Assembly (NCBI GenBank): GCA_965201045.1
Contig: OZ241746.1
Location: forward strand, 1,116,001 to 1,180,000
Source: JAPORK01 sp026710285
GTDB taxonomy: Bacteria > Pseudomonadota > Gammaproteobacteria > Pseudomonadales > Endozoicomonadaceae
Length of the DNA stretch: 64,000 nt
Direction: 5' to 3'
Below the pieces are notes generated by a model that saw only the letters and a program-made list of their open reading frames with translations, searched no databases and was not told where the DNA came from. Shown piece by piece: positions 17,356-26,025 of this stretch (position 1 is its first letter; each line of letters begins with the position of its first letter). A program made the translations under genes and the position numbers.

Positions 17356-18684
17356 TCAGATATTTTTCGCCATCGTATATTTACTGTTGAGAACGTCTCT
17401 CATCATGCTGGAAGCAATTTCCTGCCCTTCACTAATCTCACGTATTGATCGTTCCAGTGCTTCGGTTAAATCCTCGATAAAAAATTGCATTTTTTGCATC
17501 TGAGCATAAATCTCTGTGGCATCAGCATGGTACATGGCACCCTCATATTTTGTCTGTGCTGCGTGCATTTCAGCACCACCCTGACCTGCTGTAGCACCTG
17601 CCTGAGTGAGTCTGCCGGCATGACCTGCCATTTTTGCATAAGAGGCCATTTTAGCGGCCTGAGTACCTGCCTGCGCAGCACCGGCACCGGAAGTACAACA
17701 ACCGGCTCCCATTGACAGTGCAATTGAAATAACCGCCCACATAATCCCTGCAATCAGCTGTGCTGTCTGGCTGTCACCAAATACTTTATTCATCCAGTTG
17801 CCGGTATTTTGTGACACCATCATTGTTGTCATCAGAGCAATTGAAGCCACCATCAGGACAACCCCGACTTTGGTAAGTACACCGCTGGCAATCATAACAG
17901 CACTGACTGCCACAGCCAGTGCTGTGGCAATGCCGCCGAAGATTTTTCCAAGTAAACCGCTCTTCTTGGCTTTTTCAGCTTTTTTAATGGCTTCTTTTAA
18001 TTTATGAATTCTCTCCTGGCTCTGCATTTTCCTGGTTTGCTGAGCAGTCTTTAATGCTTCCTGATCAAACTGAATACGCGTGTCCTGTAATTCTGTCTGT
18101 ATTTTTGCTAACAAAGCAGAAACATCTTCAAGGTTACCTGACTGAATGGCTATCATTGCCTCGTTGTTCAAAGAATTAATTCTGTCGAGTACTTCAGGAG
18201 GAGCTGATTTAATGGCTACCACACGGGTGAATACATCTGAGGCCTGTTCATCAAAGGCAATTAATTGTTCTGAGGTAAGTCCGCCAACAATCTCTTCAGA
18301 AACAGGCATTGATGCTGTTGCACCATCAGGGCCCTCTGCCGTTGCTAACTGCTGAGTCAGCGTATTAAAGGCAGAAAAACCATCCTCATCTGGCTGAAAC
18401 ACACCCGCAAGAGACATGTTTGCCATACGACCGGTGGAATTATCTAACTCTTCCTGCATCTCCGGTGTTGCATCGGCAATGCTGCGCTCCGGTTTTGGAA
18501 GACGTATTGATGATCTTTGGCTGGTGGCTTCAGTGGGATCTTCTCTTCTGTGTTCAATGCTGTTTTCTTCTCTAAAACCCAGACGAACCTCACTGACTTC
18601 AGCAGTCTCTCTGGCGTCATCCACACGAGGACTTAAACCAGGCTGGATATTATGTTCTCTGGGAATATCGCCTGCTCTTTCCAT
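17356..18684 (-). CDS. sctE: T3SS major translocator, SseC/YopB-like (SctE)
   Basis: 442 residues. The N-terminal 130 residues are polar. A helical region leads to a coiled coil (about 180-240), then a hydrophobic hairpin at about 248-292 and a third hydrophobic helix near 306-328, followed by a Gly/Ala-rich part and an amphipathic C-terminal helix. This is the layout of pore-forming translocators (SseC, YopB, IpaB) that insert into the host membrane. It starts five bases behind its predicted SycD-type chaperone. A Cys pair (GCC, about 328-330) and the MAKNI end are notable. Confidence 0.8.
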   Translation of the reverse strand: MERAGDIPREHNIQPGLSPRVDDARETAEVSEVRLGFREENSIEHRREDPTEATSQRSSIRLPKPERSIADATPEMQEELDNSTGRMANMSLAGVFQPDEDGFSAFNTLTQQLATAEGPDGATASMPVSEEIVGGLTSEQLIAFDEQASDVFTRVVAIKSAPPEVLDRINSLNNEAMIAIQSGNLEDVSALLAKIQTELQDTRIQFDQEALKTAQQTRKMQSQERIHKLKEAIKKAEKAKKSGLLGKIFGGIATALAVAVSAVMIASGVLTKVGVVLMVASIALMTTMMVSQNTGNWMNKVFGDSQTAQLIAGIMWAVISIALSMGAGCCTSGAGAAQAGTQAAKMASYAKMAGHAGRLTQAGATAGQGGAEMHAAQTKYEGAMYHADATEIYAQMQKMQFFIEDLTEALERSIREISEGQEIASSMMRDVLNSKYTMAKNI

Positions 18685-18688
18685 GCAG

Positions 18689-19201
18689 CTACTCCTTTTT
18701 CGCCTGCCTTGAATCAGCTAAGTTGCTGAGCATGTTTTTAGCGCGCTTTTTTTCTTCTGCAAACTCTTTCTGGTCACCCGCCCACTCAGCGGCTGCTTCA
18801 TAAGCTACTTTGGCACCAGCATCATCGCCCTGCGCCAGATAACAATCGCCCATATAGAGCATAGGTCTTGGATCATCGGTATTCATGGTGGCTGCAAAAC
18901 TAAAAAATTCAATGGCATTTGCATACTCTTTTTGCATAAACCGGCAGGCACCGAGTCCAACATAATATTTGGCATTGTAATGGTCATAAAAACAGAGAAA
19001 CTGAAATACTTTAATTGCTTCCTCATATTTACCGCTTTGATAAAGATTGTAAGCCGCACTGTAAACCGATTCCATGGTGCTGTCACTTAGGTTTTTTAAC
19101 TCTTTAAACGTCCCCCCCTGACTGAAAAACTCTGTTAGCATGCCTTCTTCAAAATCAGGCATTTGGTTTGATTCATTGGTTTCATTCGTTGCAGATTCCA
19201 T
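18689..19201 (-). CDS. sycD: SycD/LcrH-type TPR chaperone of translocators
   Basis: 170 residues with the full LcrH/SycD pattern: 'VYSAAYNLYQSGKYEEAIKVF', 'YYVGLGACRFMQKEYANAIEFF' and 'DPRPMLYMGDCYLAQGD', i.e. three tetratricopeptide-like repeats at about 45-150. Class II chaperones keep the two translocators soluble in the bacterial cytosol before export. It lies just ahead of the SctE gene, as sscA precedes sseC in SPI-2. One of the firmest calls in the operon. Confidence 0.88.
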   Translation of the reverse strand: MESATNETNESNQMPDFEEGMLTEFFSQGGTFKELKNLSDSTMESVYSAAYNLYQSGKYEEAIKVFQFLCFYDHYNAKYYVGLGACRFMQKEYANAIEFFSFAATMNTDDPRPMLYMGDCYLAQGDDAGAKVAYEAAAEWAGDQKEFAEEKKRAKNMLSNLADSRQAKKE

Positions 19202-19228
19202 TTTGCGCTATCCTCTTTGTTGTGAGTT

Positions 19229-19885
19229 TTAGATGTTTTTAATAATACTGTCCCCACCTCTGAAGTTTTTAGACATCCATTGTGAAAGCATTTCGTTCGT
19301 CTGGTTATATTTACCTGTTAAAGACTGTAATTTTGTCATTTGCAGCTGTGAGGTACTGGTTAAAGATTCAGAGCGTGCTTTCAGGTTTTCAATCGCCAGA
19401 TCCCAGTCGCCGGAATTAAGCTTGTCGTCTTTAAACCCGGGAACATCATTATCCTTAAAATATTTTTTGACATCATCAGGTACACCGGTTTTTTTGCCAC
19501 CGTCTCCGGAACCTTTTTTCGCCTGTCGCGCCCTGGACATAATGTGGTTAAGTTCTTTTAGCTGATTATTTTTATCCTGAATTTCACCGACAGCATTCTG
19601 TAATCCAATCTGTAACAGTTCAGCTCTTGCCACCATTATCGCCATCATTAATGAAGGGAGTGGAATTTTCCTGTTAAGCTTAGGTTTGCCAGATGCACCC
19701 GAAGCTTCATTAAGGTGTTGCGCATTCTGTTGCAGAATATGCTCTTCTGGAGATTGTGGTTGTCTTAGCTGTTTCTGCTGGGCTTTTAATTCCTGGTCCT
19801 GAGCCGATGCCTGATCCAAAATTCGTGATGTGAGTGTCTGCATTTGAGACTGAAATTTCTGAATTGGAGAATTGCCACCATCCAT
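19229..19885 (-). CDS. sctA: SseB/EspA-like T3SS filament protein (SctA)
   Basis: 218 residues, helical, Gln-rich, no signal peptide. The C-terminal 45 residues ('SQLQMTKLQSLTGKYNQTNEML' region, then a Ser/Asn-rich end) form a long amphipathic helix like the polymerising coiled coil of EspA and SseB, which extend the needle as a sheath or tip. Its place directly before the SycD, SctE and SctB genes matches sseB-sscA-sseC-sseD. It ends in IIKNI. Similarity is in pattern rather than strong identity, hence moderate confidence. Confidence 0.6.
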   Translation of the reverse strand: MDGGNSPIQKFQSQMQTLTSRILDQASAQDQELKAQQKQLRQPQSPEEHILQQNAQHLNEASGASGKPKLNRKIPLPSLMMAIMVARAELLQIGLQNAVGEIQDKNNQLKELNHIMSRARQAKKGSGDGGKKTGVPDDVKKYFKDNDVPGFKDDKLNSGDWDLAIENLKARSESLTSTSQLQMTKLQSLTGKYNQTNEMLSQWMSKNFRGGDSIIKNI

Positions 19886-19906
19886 AGTTTTAATCCTTTT
19901 CCCTTT

Positions 19907-21256
19907 TTATCTTTTTATTTTTTCTTCCTGAACTTGCTGAACAAAAGCAGGATTGAGTGAATGAGAAAAGTCATTCAAAAACTGCTCAACATTCTCAACA
20001 AACTGGTTATGTACTGCATCTGCATCTTGTTGTTTTGTTGCAGGTGGGGTTAACTTTGCAATTAAATCTTTTACTTCTTGTGTTTCTGCAGCGTTTGTTG
20101 CTATTTGTTCAGCAGATAACGGATCTCCACCCGCTTTTTCTTCCTTCACAGCCTTAACAGCCTGTTCAAAGACTGCCCGCTGATAAGTATTTTTTAAGAT
20201 GGATAGCTCTTGTGGCACAATATCTTTGAGTATGGAGTGTGGATTGTTTTCTTCATCTGCTTTAAAAAAATCAAGCGCTACATTTACTTTGGATGATTTT
20301 ACAGAAACAGAAGTAATCTCTTTTTCGTTGAGACCCGTGAGGTTTTTAATGGCTTCCTCTCGGTCAAAAACAACACGATCATTTTCTGTAAGGTTGGAGT
20401 TAACCGGATGTTTGCTGCTGAGCAGGTTTTTTGCAACATTAAATGGTTTTGCACTGGTAGGGAAAGATACTGGTGTCACTTGCGCTTTTAATTTGCTTTT
20501 GTCCAGTTCGTCTTCCAGTTGCTTTATACGTGCTCTTAAATCGTCTTCATAACCCGGCTTATCAGGTTGTAGCGGTTTGTTGGGCTCCGGCAAACCACCA
20601 GGAGCCGATGCAGGAGTATTATTAGCAGCAGGAGGTTTTGCTTTGTTTTTATCTTCATCCTCGTCCTTATCTTCTGGTTTTTTATTTTTAACCGGATCAG
20701 TAGAGGGTGCAGCAGGTGTGTTTGGCGGAGGAGGCAGAGCAGATGTGTTTGGCGGAGGTAGCTCAGATCCGATTGTACCACTGGCAAACAGCAGCATACC
20801 TGGGGCGGCCAACAGAAAGAAACCCGGAAAAACCACCCCTCCAACCATTGCACCGGTCAACATTCCAAAACCAACTACACTTAACATGCTACCTTTATGT
20901 TTTTTGCAGAAACCAATTGCAGCACGAAAAAAACTTTTGGCCAGCTTTGCTTTCTCTGAGCCGTGCTCTTTTTCTATTTGCTGAACAGCCTGATCAGCGG
21001 CTGCCTCAGGATCATCACCTGCTTCAATTAAGATTTGCCCGTCCGGTAAATTACCTGCACCTGCAGGGTTGGTTGCAGCCACACTCCTTTGTTGCAATGA
21101 AGTGTCTGCCGGTACATTATTATCATTTGGATCTGGTCGTGGTATTTGTGGTAATGCCTGAGTGGCTGTGACCCGAGGCTGCTGATTGTCTGCTCCTGTA
21201 TTGTCAGGCAACCCCTGTGGAGGTATAGTGTGATCACCGGAAGGTTTTATATCCAT
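19907..21256 (-). CDS. Proline-rich membrane protein, first gene of the T3SS operon
   Basis: 449 residues, not recognised. Polar, Pro/Asn/Gln-rich residues 1-100; a hydrophobic hairpin at about 123-165 (Gly/Ala/Phe/Leu-rich with a PGFF turn); a linker at about 167-235 of Pro/Ala plus a Lys/Asp/Glu block; a short coiled coil near 240-255; and a helical C-terminal domain to the end. The hairpin flanked by polar regions resembles translocator layout. Only 21 bases separate it from the SseB/EspA-like gene, so it is almost certainly in the same operon. It could be an additional translocator or a membrane-targeted effector. Confidence 0.65.
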   Translation of the reverse strand: MDIKPSGDHTIPPQGLPDNTGADNQQPRVTATQALPQIPRPDPNDNNVPADTSLQQRSVAATNPAGAGNLPDGQILIEAGDDPEAAADQAVQQIEKEHGSEKAKLAKSFFRAAIGFCKKHKGSMLSVVGFGMLTGAMVGGVVFPGFFLLAAPGMLLFASGTIGSELPPPNTSALPPPPNTPAAPSTDPVKNKKPEDKDEDEDKNKAKPPAANNTPASAPGGLPEPNKPLQPDKPGYEDDLRARIKQLEDELDKSKLKAQVTPVSFPTSAKPFNVAKNLLSSKHPVNSNLTENDRVVFDREEAIKNLTGLNEKEITSVSVKSSKVNVALDFFKADEENNPHSILKDIVPQELSILKNTYQRAVFEQAVKAVKEEKAGGDPLSAEQIATNAAETQEVKDLIAKLTPPATKQQDADAVHNQFVENVEQFLNDFSHSLNPAFVQQVQEEKIKR

Positions 21257-21645
21257 TGCATATCTCCGTCACATTCCAGAGCTAATATTGATTATTTATT
21301 TGTATTGCGATCAGGCATAAAAATAAGTAATGGTCTGTGGAACTTATCGTCACTTTAGTGATATAAATTAGCGCTTATAAAAAATGCCGGTGACGGCTGT
21401 GTTTGAAAGGTAAATCTGTTTCCGGGTAAATGTCTTACAGTTAGTGTGTACAGAAGTGTTTCGTTGTTTTTCTGATCAGGTTTTGTACAAAAAGATGAGA
21501 ATAAAGTTAAATGAAAATATAATTATGCCTGTAAGGTATGGCAGCCAAATATTATGCTTAAATACCTGCAAAGAAGTCTTTTCTTCTGTGTGAAAAAACT
21601 ATACTCTTTTCATTTACCATTTTTTATCTGAATGAGGATGATGCT
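21257..21645. other. Divergent intergenic region between T3SS operon and ppa
   Basis: Must hold the promoter of the T3SS operon (minus) and of ppa (plus). A TATACT box at about 21600 could be the ppa -10 element. No conserved operator or RNA seen. Confidence 0.4.
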
Positions 21646-22167
21646 GTGAGCTTTAAAAACATACACGCTGGTAAAGCGACTCCTGATGATGTTTATGCCA
21701 TTATTGAGGTGCCCGCAAATGCACCACCGGTAAAATATGAAGTAGATAAGGAGATGGACACATTGCTTGTAGATCGGTTCTTGGCTACATCTATGTTCTA
21801 TCCTGTAAACTATGGCTACATACCCCAAACGCTGGCTGATGATGGTGATCCTGCGGATATACTGGTTGTTACACCTTATGCCGTTGTGCCGGGTTCGGTT
21901 ATTCGTTGCCGCCCTGTAGGCGTTCTGAATATGACCGATGAAGCCGGAGAGGATGCTAAAATACTGGCTGTACCGCACGAAAAACTGACGCCTCTGTACA
22001 GTCATATTAAAGAATATACTGATCTTCCTGAATTACTGCTTCAGCAAATTAAACACTTTTTCGAGCATTATAAAGATCTGGAATCTGGTAAATGGGTTAA
22101 ACTAAAAGCCTGGGGAGATGCTGAATCTGCGCGAACAATCATAAAAAAAGCGATAGCAAACTATTAA
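21646..22167 (+). CDS. ppa: Inorganic pyrophosphatase (family I)
   Basis: 173 residues, the normal size for bacterial soluble pyrophosphatase, which splits pyrophosphate to phosphate in the cytosol and drives biosynthesis. The signature DGDPADILV lies at about 66-74, with FYPVNYGYIP before it and the conserved KxxAxGDAxxAxxxI-type end. Translation starts at GTG, with GAGGATGA just upstream. A short 252-base gap with AT-rich sequence follows. Confidence 0.95.
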   Translation: MSFKNIHAGKATPDDVYAIIEVPANAPPVKYEVDKEMDTLLVDRFLATSMFYPVNYGYIPQTLADDGDPADILVVTPYAVVPGSVIRCRPVGVLNMTDEAGEDAKILAVPHEKLTPLYSHIKEYTDLPELLLQQIKHFFEHYKDLESGKWVKLKAWGDAESARTIIKKAIANY

Positions 22168-22419
22168 AATGTTTGTACAGGAGTTTTGTCACAATAAATA
22201 ATCATCCTGAACATAAGCTGCTCTTTGATGGCTGGTGTGATGATAGATGTTTTATTGCAGACAAACTGCTGTTTTTTTTTGCTATTTGCAATGATTTAAT
22301 TTAATCGCACGATTTTCGTTATTTTTATAAAATTTAAGAATGGCACTTTTAAGTCAAATACAACATATGAAAAGATTATAACTGTTTAAATGTTTATTGA
22401 GATATGAAGTAAAAAGACC

Positions 22420-22902
22420 ATGATATTTATCCTTTACGGTCCTCCCGGATCAGGTAAAAATTTTGTCGCAGAGTGGTTGGTGCGTGATTACGGCTTTTAT
22501 TTTTATGATGCTGATAAAGATCTGACCAGTGAAATGAAGCAGTGTCTTACTGAAAAACAACCATTTACTCAGGAAATGCGTGATAATTTCTTTGCTGTTG
22601 TCATAAAAAAAATGCATATGCTTGTTAAGCGTTATCCAAATTTAGTGATGGCGCAGGCGATTAGCCGTAAAAAAAATCGTGAACAGCTTAGTCACGCCTT
22701 CCCTTGTGCAAAATTTGTACATATTGATGCTGATTATAATATCAGATTACAAAGGCTGGCTAAGCGTGACGGTCTGGTTTCTCCCGACTGGGTAGATAAA
22801 CTGCTTAAAATACAACAGACCAGAAGCCCAGGGCATTATAGTCTGGATAATAATCAGGATATTGCACACCTGGAGCAACAATATGATCTGGTTTTTAGTT
22901 AA
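22420..22902 (+). CDS. Small P-loop kinase of the gluconokinase/shikimate kinase type
   Basis: 160 residues with a Walker A motif GPPGSGK at 7-13, 'FYFYDADKDL' as the substrate-binding Asp region, and 'FVHIDADYNIRLQRLAKRDG' resembling the lid and base-recognition part of gluconokinase-like enzymes. It should phosphorylate a small molecule in the cytosol, but the substrate cannot be told from sequence. No sugar-acid genes are nearby. Stands alone, followed by a dispersed repeat. Confidence 0.65.
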   Translation: MIFILYGPPGSGKNFVAEWLVRDYGFYFYDADKDLTSEMKQCLTEKQPFTQEMRDNFFAVVIKKMHMLVKRYPNLVMAQAISRKKNREQLSHAFPCAKFVHIDADYNIRLQRLAKRDGLVSPDWVDKLLKIQQTRSPGHYSLDNNQDIAHLEQQYDLVFS

Positions 22903-22934
22903 AAAACAGGACAAACAGGTTTAGATAAACCCGG

Positions 22935-23095
22935 AAGCGGTCCGAGTTTTTTATAGCTGTTCGTCTTAAACCCTGCTGGCTTTGACAAGCTCAACCTACA
23001 GTTTTATGCCAAAAAGACAGGTATATTCAGTAACAGACAGCCTGTCAGGATAAAAATAAGAGCCTAAAAATGTGACCAAGAAACAGGGCTAAGCG
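22935..23095. repeat. Dispersed palindromic repeat, copy B (degenerate/arm2)
   Basis: The right arm has the arm2 form ('ggttttatgcc' type, 'ggtatattcagtaaca', 'cctaaaaatgtgac'); the left arm is strongly degraded. Lies between convergent genes. Confidence 0.6.
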
Positions 23096-23109
23096 GAGTT
23101 AAAGCCCTG
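23084..23109. terminator. Possible bidirectional terminator hairpin
   Basis: CAGGGCT (23084-23090) pairs with AGCCCTG (23103-23109) across a 12-base loop, between the convergent genes ending at 22902 and 23142. T-rich sequence follows on both strands but no perfect T tract. It is made of the tail of the dispersed repeat. Confidence 0.4.
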
Positions 23110-23141
23110 CTCTTTATTCTCCCGAAAAAGCTTTGATTATT

Positions 23142-24689
23142 TTAATGGTGAAAACCATGAAAGAACTGATCTCTTGAGGATGAAGAAAATCGTTTACTGT
23201 ATCGATTTGCAGAAAAACGTTGAGCATGCAAGGGAAGCCCCATTATCTCTGCCAGTATTTCTGCTTTTTTTGCATAAATTCTTTTTATCAAATCAATAAA
23301 CTCCTCAGTTAAACCTGGGTATTTTGTTTTAACATCATCTATTAAACGAATCAAATCAACGGTTAATATAGAGGAGTGGTATTCGTTGTCGCGAAGTTGT
23401 AGGTGATTCGTTACGCAGTCCAGGACGCCTGCGTTTTCCAGGATTGATGCAATTGTGTGACTACCTCCAAACTGCCCGCCAAGCCACACATAAATATGTG
23501 CAAGTACCTCCAGATTAATAGGTAGTACGTTTGCATGCCCCGTGTAAGTACTTTCTATATATTGTTGTAGTTTTGGGTTATCTGCAAAATAGCCCTCGGT
23601 GTATTTTTGTTTAAATGTATCGATATCTAATTCTAATTGTGCGGTAGCACCTTTCTGTTTGGGTATAAGCGCCTGATAGGCTTTAACCATATATTCTCTT
23701 ATTTGTGTTTTTTCTATAAGCTCTTTTACCTGAGAACAACAATAGGCGTTAGCACTCTTTAAATAGAGCATGTCATAGATAATAAATAATGTTTTAATAT
23801 ATTTTTCCAGAATTGCGGCGGAAAATCTGTATCTGTGTTGTTTTTTGTTAGGAAATATCATCAGCATAAATGGGCTTTTATTAACTAATTGCCATTCTGG
23901 TGATGTCTTTTTCTGAACATAAAGAAAAAATGACTCTCCATCACAGACCTTCTCTTTGTTGATATCTTTATTTTGGGTTAAATCGGACAATTGTTGTTGC
24001 ATTATTTGTAAGCGTTGCGTTCTGTAACTGTCTGCTGGTTGCGTTTGGGATTGCTGATCTTTTGCTGCCCCTTTTTTCTTTTTGTGTTTTTTTTTGTCTT
24101 TTTTACCTGTCTCTTTCTGTTTTGGTTGTGATTTCTCTAATGTTTGAAGTTCTGCATCCCACTGATTTTTTTCAGTTTCTGTCATATTTTTTTTGATATC
24201 TTGTTCCAGTGATTTACACAGACTTTCACTGTATTCCTCTGGTATTGTTAACCTGTTTAATATCCTGTTCCATGATTCCACCCGGTTAAAAACAACATTA
24301 ACAGCATGAGCGCCTTTGTCATATAAAAATTCGGTTATCTCTCTGGAGGGTTTGCCCAGCGATACACTTAAAGCTGTTCTTCCGTCGGGTAAAATATAAT
24401 TAACATCTGCCTTACAGAGCTGAACCAAAAACCGAACAAACGTAATACTGTTTGAGTATAATACTGTGGCTATCAGTGGTGTTATTTCACTTTTATCATC
24501 ATCTTGCATAAATGCATTTGCAGCTGCGGGATTTTGTCTGAAAAATTCTTTTAGCTGCTGCATGTTACCCGGAGTGGATATGTTTTTTATTAAAACCAGA
24601 ACTTGTCCGTCTATATACCTTGTTTGGGCAGAAAAAGTAATCAATATCAGCAAAGAAGTGATTGAAAAAAATTTTAAACAGTATTTCAT
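23142..24689 (-). CDS. Secreted protein with ankyrin-like repeats and a lysine-rich linker
   Basis: 515 residues. A signal peptide (MKYCLKFFSITSLLILITFSAQT) directs export. Residues about 40-140 contain two or three ankyrin-like motifs ('ITPLIATVLYSN', 'GRTALSVSLGK'). A very basic linker (about 193-215: KKDKKKHKKKKG) precedes a coiled coil. The C-terminal 280 residues are helical and unrecognised. The combination of a Sec signal with ankyrin repeats differs from the ankyrin gene at 2267-5161, which has no signal. Role unknown; export to the cell surface or host vacuole is inferred. Confidence 0.65.
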   Translation of the reverse strand: MKYCLKFFSITSLLILITFSAQTRYIDGQVLVLIKNISTPGNMQQLKEFFRQNPAAANAFMQDDDKSEITPLIATVLYSNSITFVRFLVQLCKADVNYILPDGRTALSVSLGKPSREITEFLYDKGAHAVNVVFNRVESWNRILNRLTIPEEYSESLCKSLEQDIKKNMTETEKNQWDAELQTLEKSQPKQKETGKKDKKKHKKKKGAAKDQQSQTQPADSYRTQRLQIMQQQLSDLTQNKDINKEKVCDGESFFLYVQKKTSPEWQLVNKSPFMLMIFPNKKQHRYRFSAAILEKYIKTLFIIYDMLYLKSANAYCCSQVKELIEKTQIREYMVKAYQALIPKQKGATAQLELDIDTFKQKYTEGYFADNPKLQQYIESTYTGHANVLPINLEVLAHIYVWLGGQFGGSHTIASILENAGVLDCVTNHLQLRDNEYHSSILTVDLIRLIDDVKTKYPGLTEEFIDLIKRIYAKKAEILAEIMGLPLHAQRFSANRYSKRFSSSSRDQFFHGFHH

Positions 24690-24968
24690 CTCAACCCCCG
24701 GTTGTTATTTTTATAATCAGCTGTTTTTTTTGGAGTAAACAGTTCAGCGTGATATGAAACAATTAGCCAATATCTTTTTATTTTATCTTTATAAATAATA
24801 ATTATACCCATGCTGTTTGTTTTTTCCGGAGTCGTTTTTAGTTATAATGTAAAGCAGGTTACGGTGAATTTGCACAAAAGAAATGAATTAAAAATCCTTC
24901 TGCCGCAACAAAAGAAGACTAAAAATAAATCTGCTGATCTGTAGCTACTACACTCACAAGGAAAGGTT

Positions 24969-25949
24969 ATGCGAACACTTTATCCATCTATTAAGCCTCA
25001 TCAACACTATTATCTGCAGGTTGATGATCAACACAAGCTCTGTTTTGATGAAAGTGGCAACAGCAAGGGGATTCCTGTTGTTTTTCTTCACGGGGGACCA
25101 GGAGACTGTTACGTAGATCATGGTCGTCGTTACTTTGATCCAGATTTTTATCGCATCATAAATCTTGATCAGCGTGGTTGTGGTCGCTCTGTTCCTCATG
25201 GTGATCTTCAGAACAACACAACACAGGATTTAATTCTGGATCTGGAACAGGTACGAAAACATTTGAATATTGATCGCTGGATGCTGCTTGGTGGTGGATG
25301 GGGAGCTACGCTGGCAGTACTGTATGCACAACACTATCCCGATAAGGTTTTAGCTGTTATTGCGGCTGGTTTTTCCCTGTGCAGACGGGATGATCTCAAT
25401 TGGTTATATGGGGGAGGAATACGTCGAATTTTTCCTGACTACTGGAAGGAGTTTGTTGAAAAGCTTGACCCAAAAGAACAGGAACAACCTCTTTTGGCTT
25501 ATTACAACCACCTGACTGCTGATAAAAATGAGCTGATGCAAATGTCGTTGGCAAAAAGCTGGGGGGCATGGATTATACAGTGTGCTACACTAAAACCCGA
25601 TCAGGAAGCGTTAGATCACTACGTGGAATCTAACTGTATGCTGACCATGGCAAAAATAGCAACCCATTTTGCTGTTAATAATTTCTTTATCAGAGATAAT
25701 TATATTCTTGATAATATTAATAAAATTAAACACATTCCTGGTATTTTAGTGCATGGTCGTTATGATATGGTTGCTCCGACAGATAACGTGTTTCAGCTCA
25801 GCGAGCAGTGGAGTGCAGCAGAGAGTCATATTGTGCGTGATGCAGGTCACCTGCTGACAGAACCCGGAATACAGGATGCGCTGGTGCGGGCAACAGGTGT
25901 TATGGCAAAACGGTTTAAAAGTGAGTTTAATATAAAAACAACATCATAA
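24969..25949 (+). CDS. Proline iminopeptidase-like alpha/beta hydrolase lacking the nucleophile
   Basis: 326 residues, standard length for proline iminopeptidase, which removes N-terminal proline in the cytosol. Family marks are plain: HGGPG (41-45), DQRGCGRS (67-74), and VHGRYDMVAP and DAGHLL with the acid and base of the triad. The nucleophile elbow, normally GGSWGS, reads GGGWGA: Gly110 stands where the serine should be (codon GGA). Hence either a catalytically dead relative or a changed function. AAGGAAAGG before the ATG is a strong ribosome-binding site, and the frame is intact. Confidence 0.8.
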   Translation: MRTLYPSIKPHQHYYLQVDDQHKLCFDESGNSKGIPVVFLHGGPGDCYVDHGRRYFDPDFYRIINLDQRGCGRSVPHGDLQNNTTQDLILDLEQVRKHLNIDRWMLLGGGWGATLAVLYAQHYPDKVLAVIAAGFSLCRRDDLNWLYGGGIRRIFPDYWKEFVEKLDPKEQEQPLLAYYNHLTADKNELMQMSLAKSWGAWIIQCATLKPDQEALDHYVESNCMLTMAKIATHFAVNNFFIRDNYILDNINKIKHIPGILVHGRYDMVAPTDNVFQLSEQWSAAESHIVRDAGHLLTEPGIQDALVRATGVMAKRFKSEFNIKTTS

Positions 25950-26025
25950 ATTACAAATATATTTTAAATAAAAACAAATAAAAAGGTTGTAGCAGGATAA
26001 AGCTTCTGCCTGTTTTGAGGTGTTT

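Noticed and set aside
20707..21171. 154-codon plus-strand frame
   Set aside because: Antisense to the Pro/Ala-rich membrane protein; low-complexity coding sequence keeps the opposite frame open by chance.
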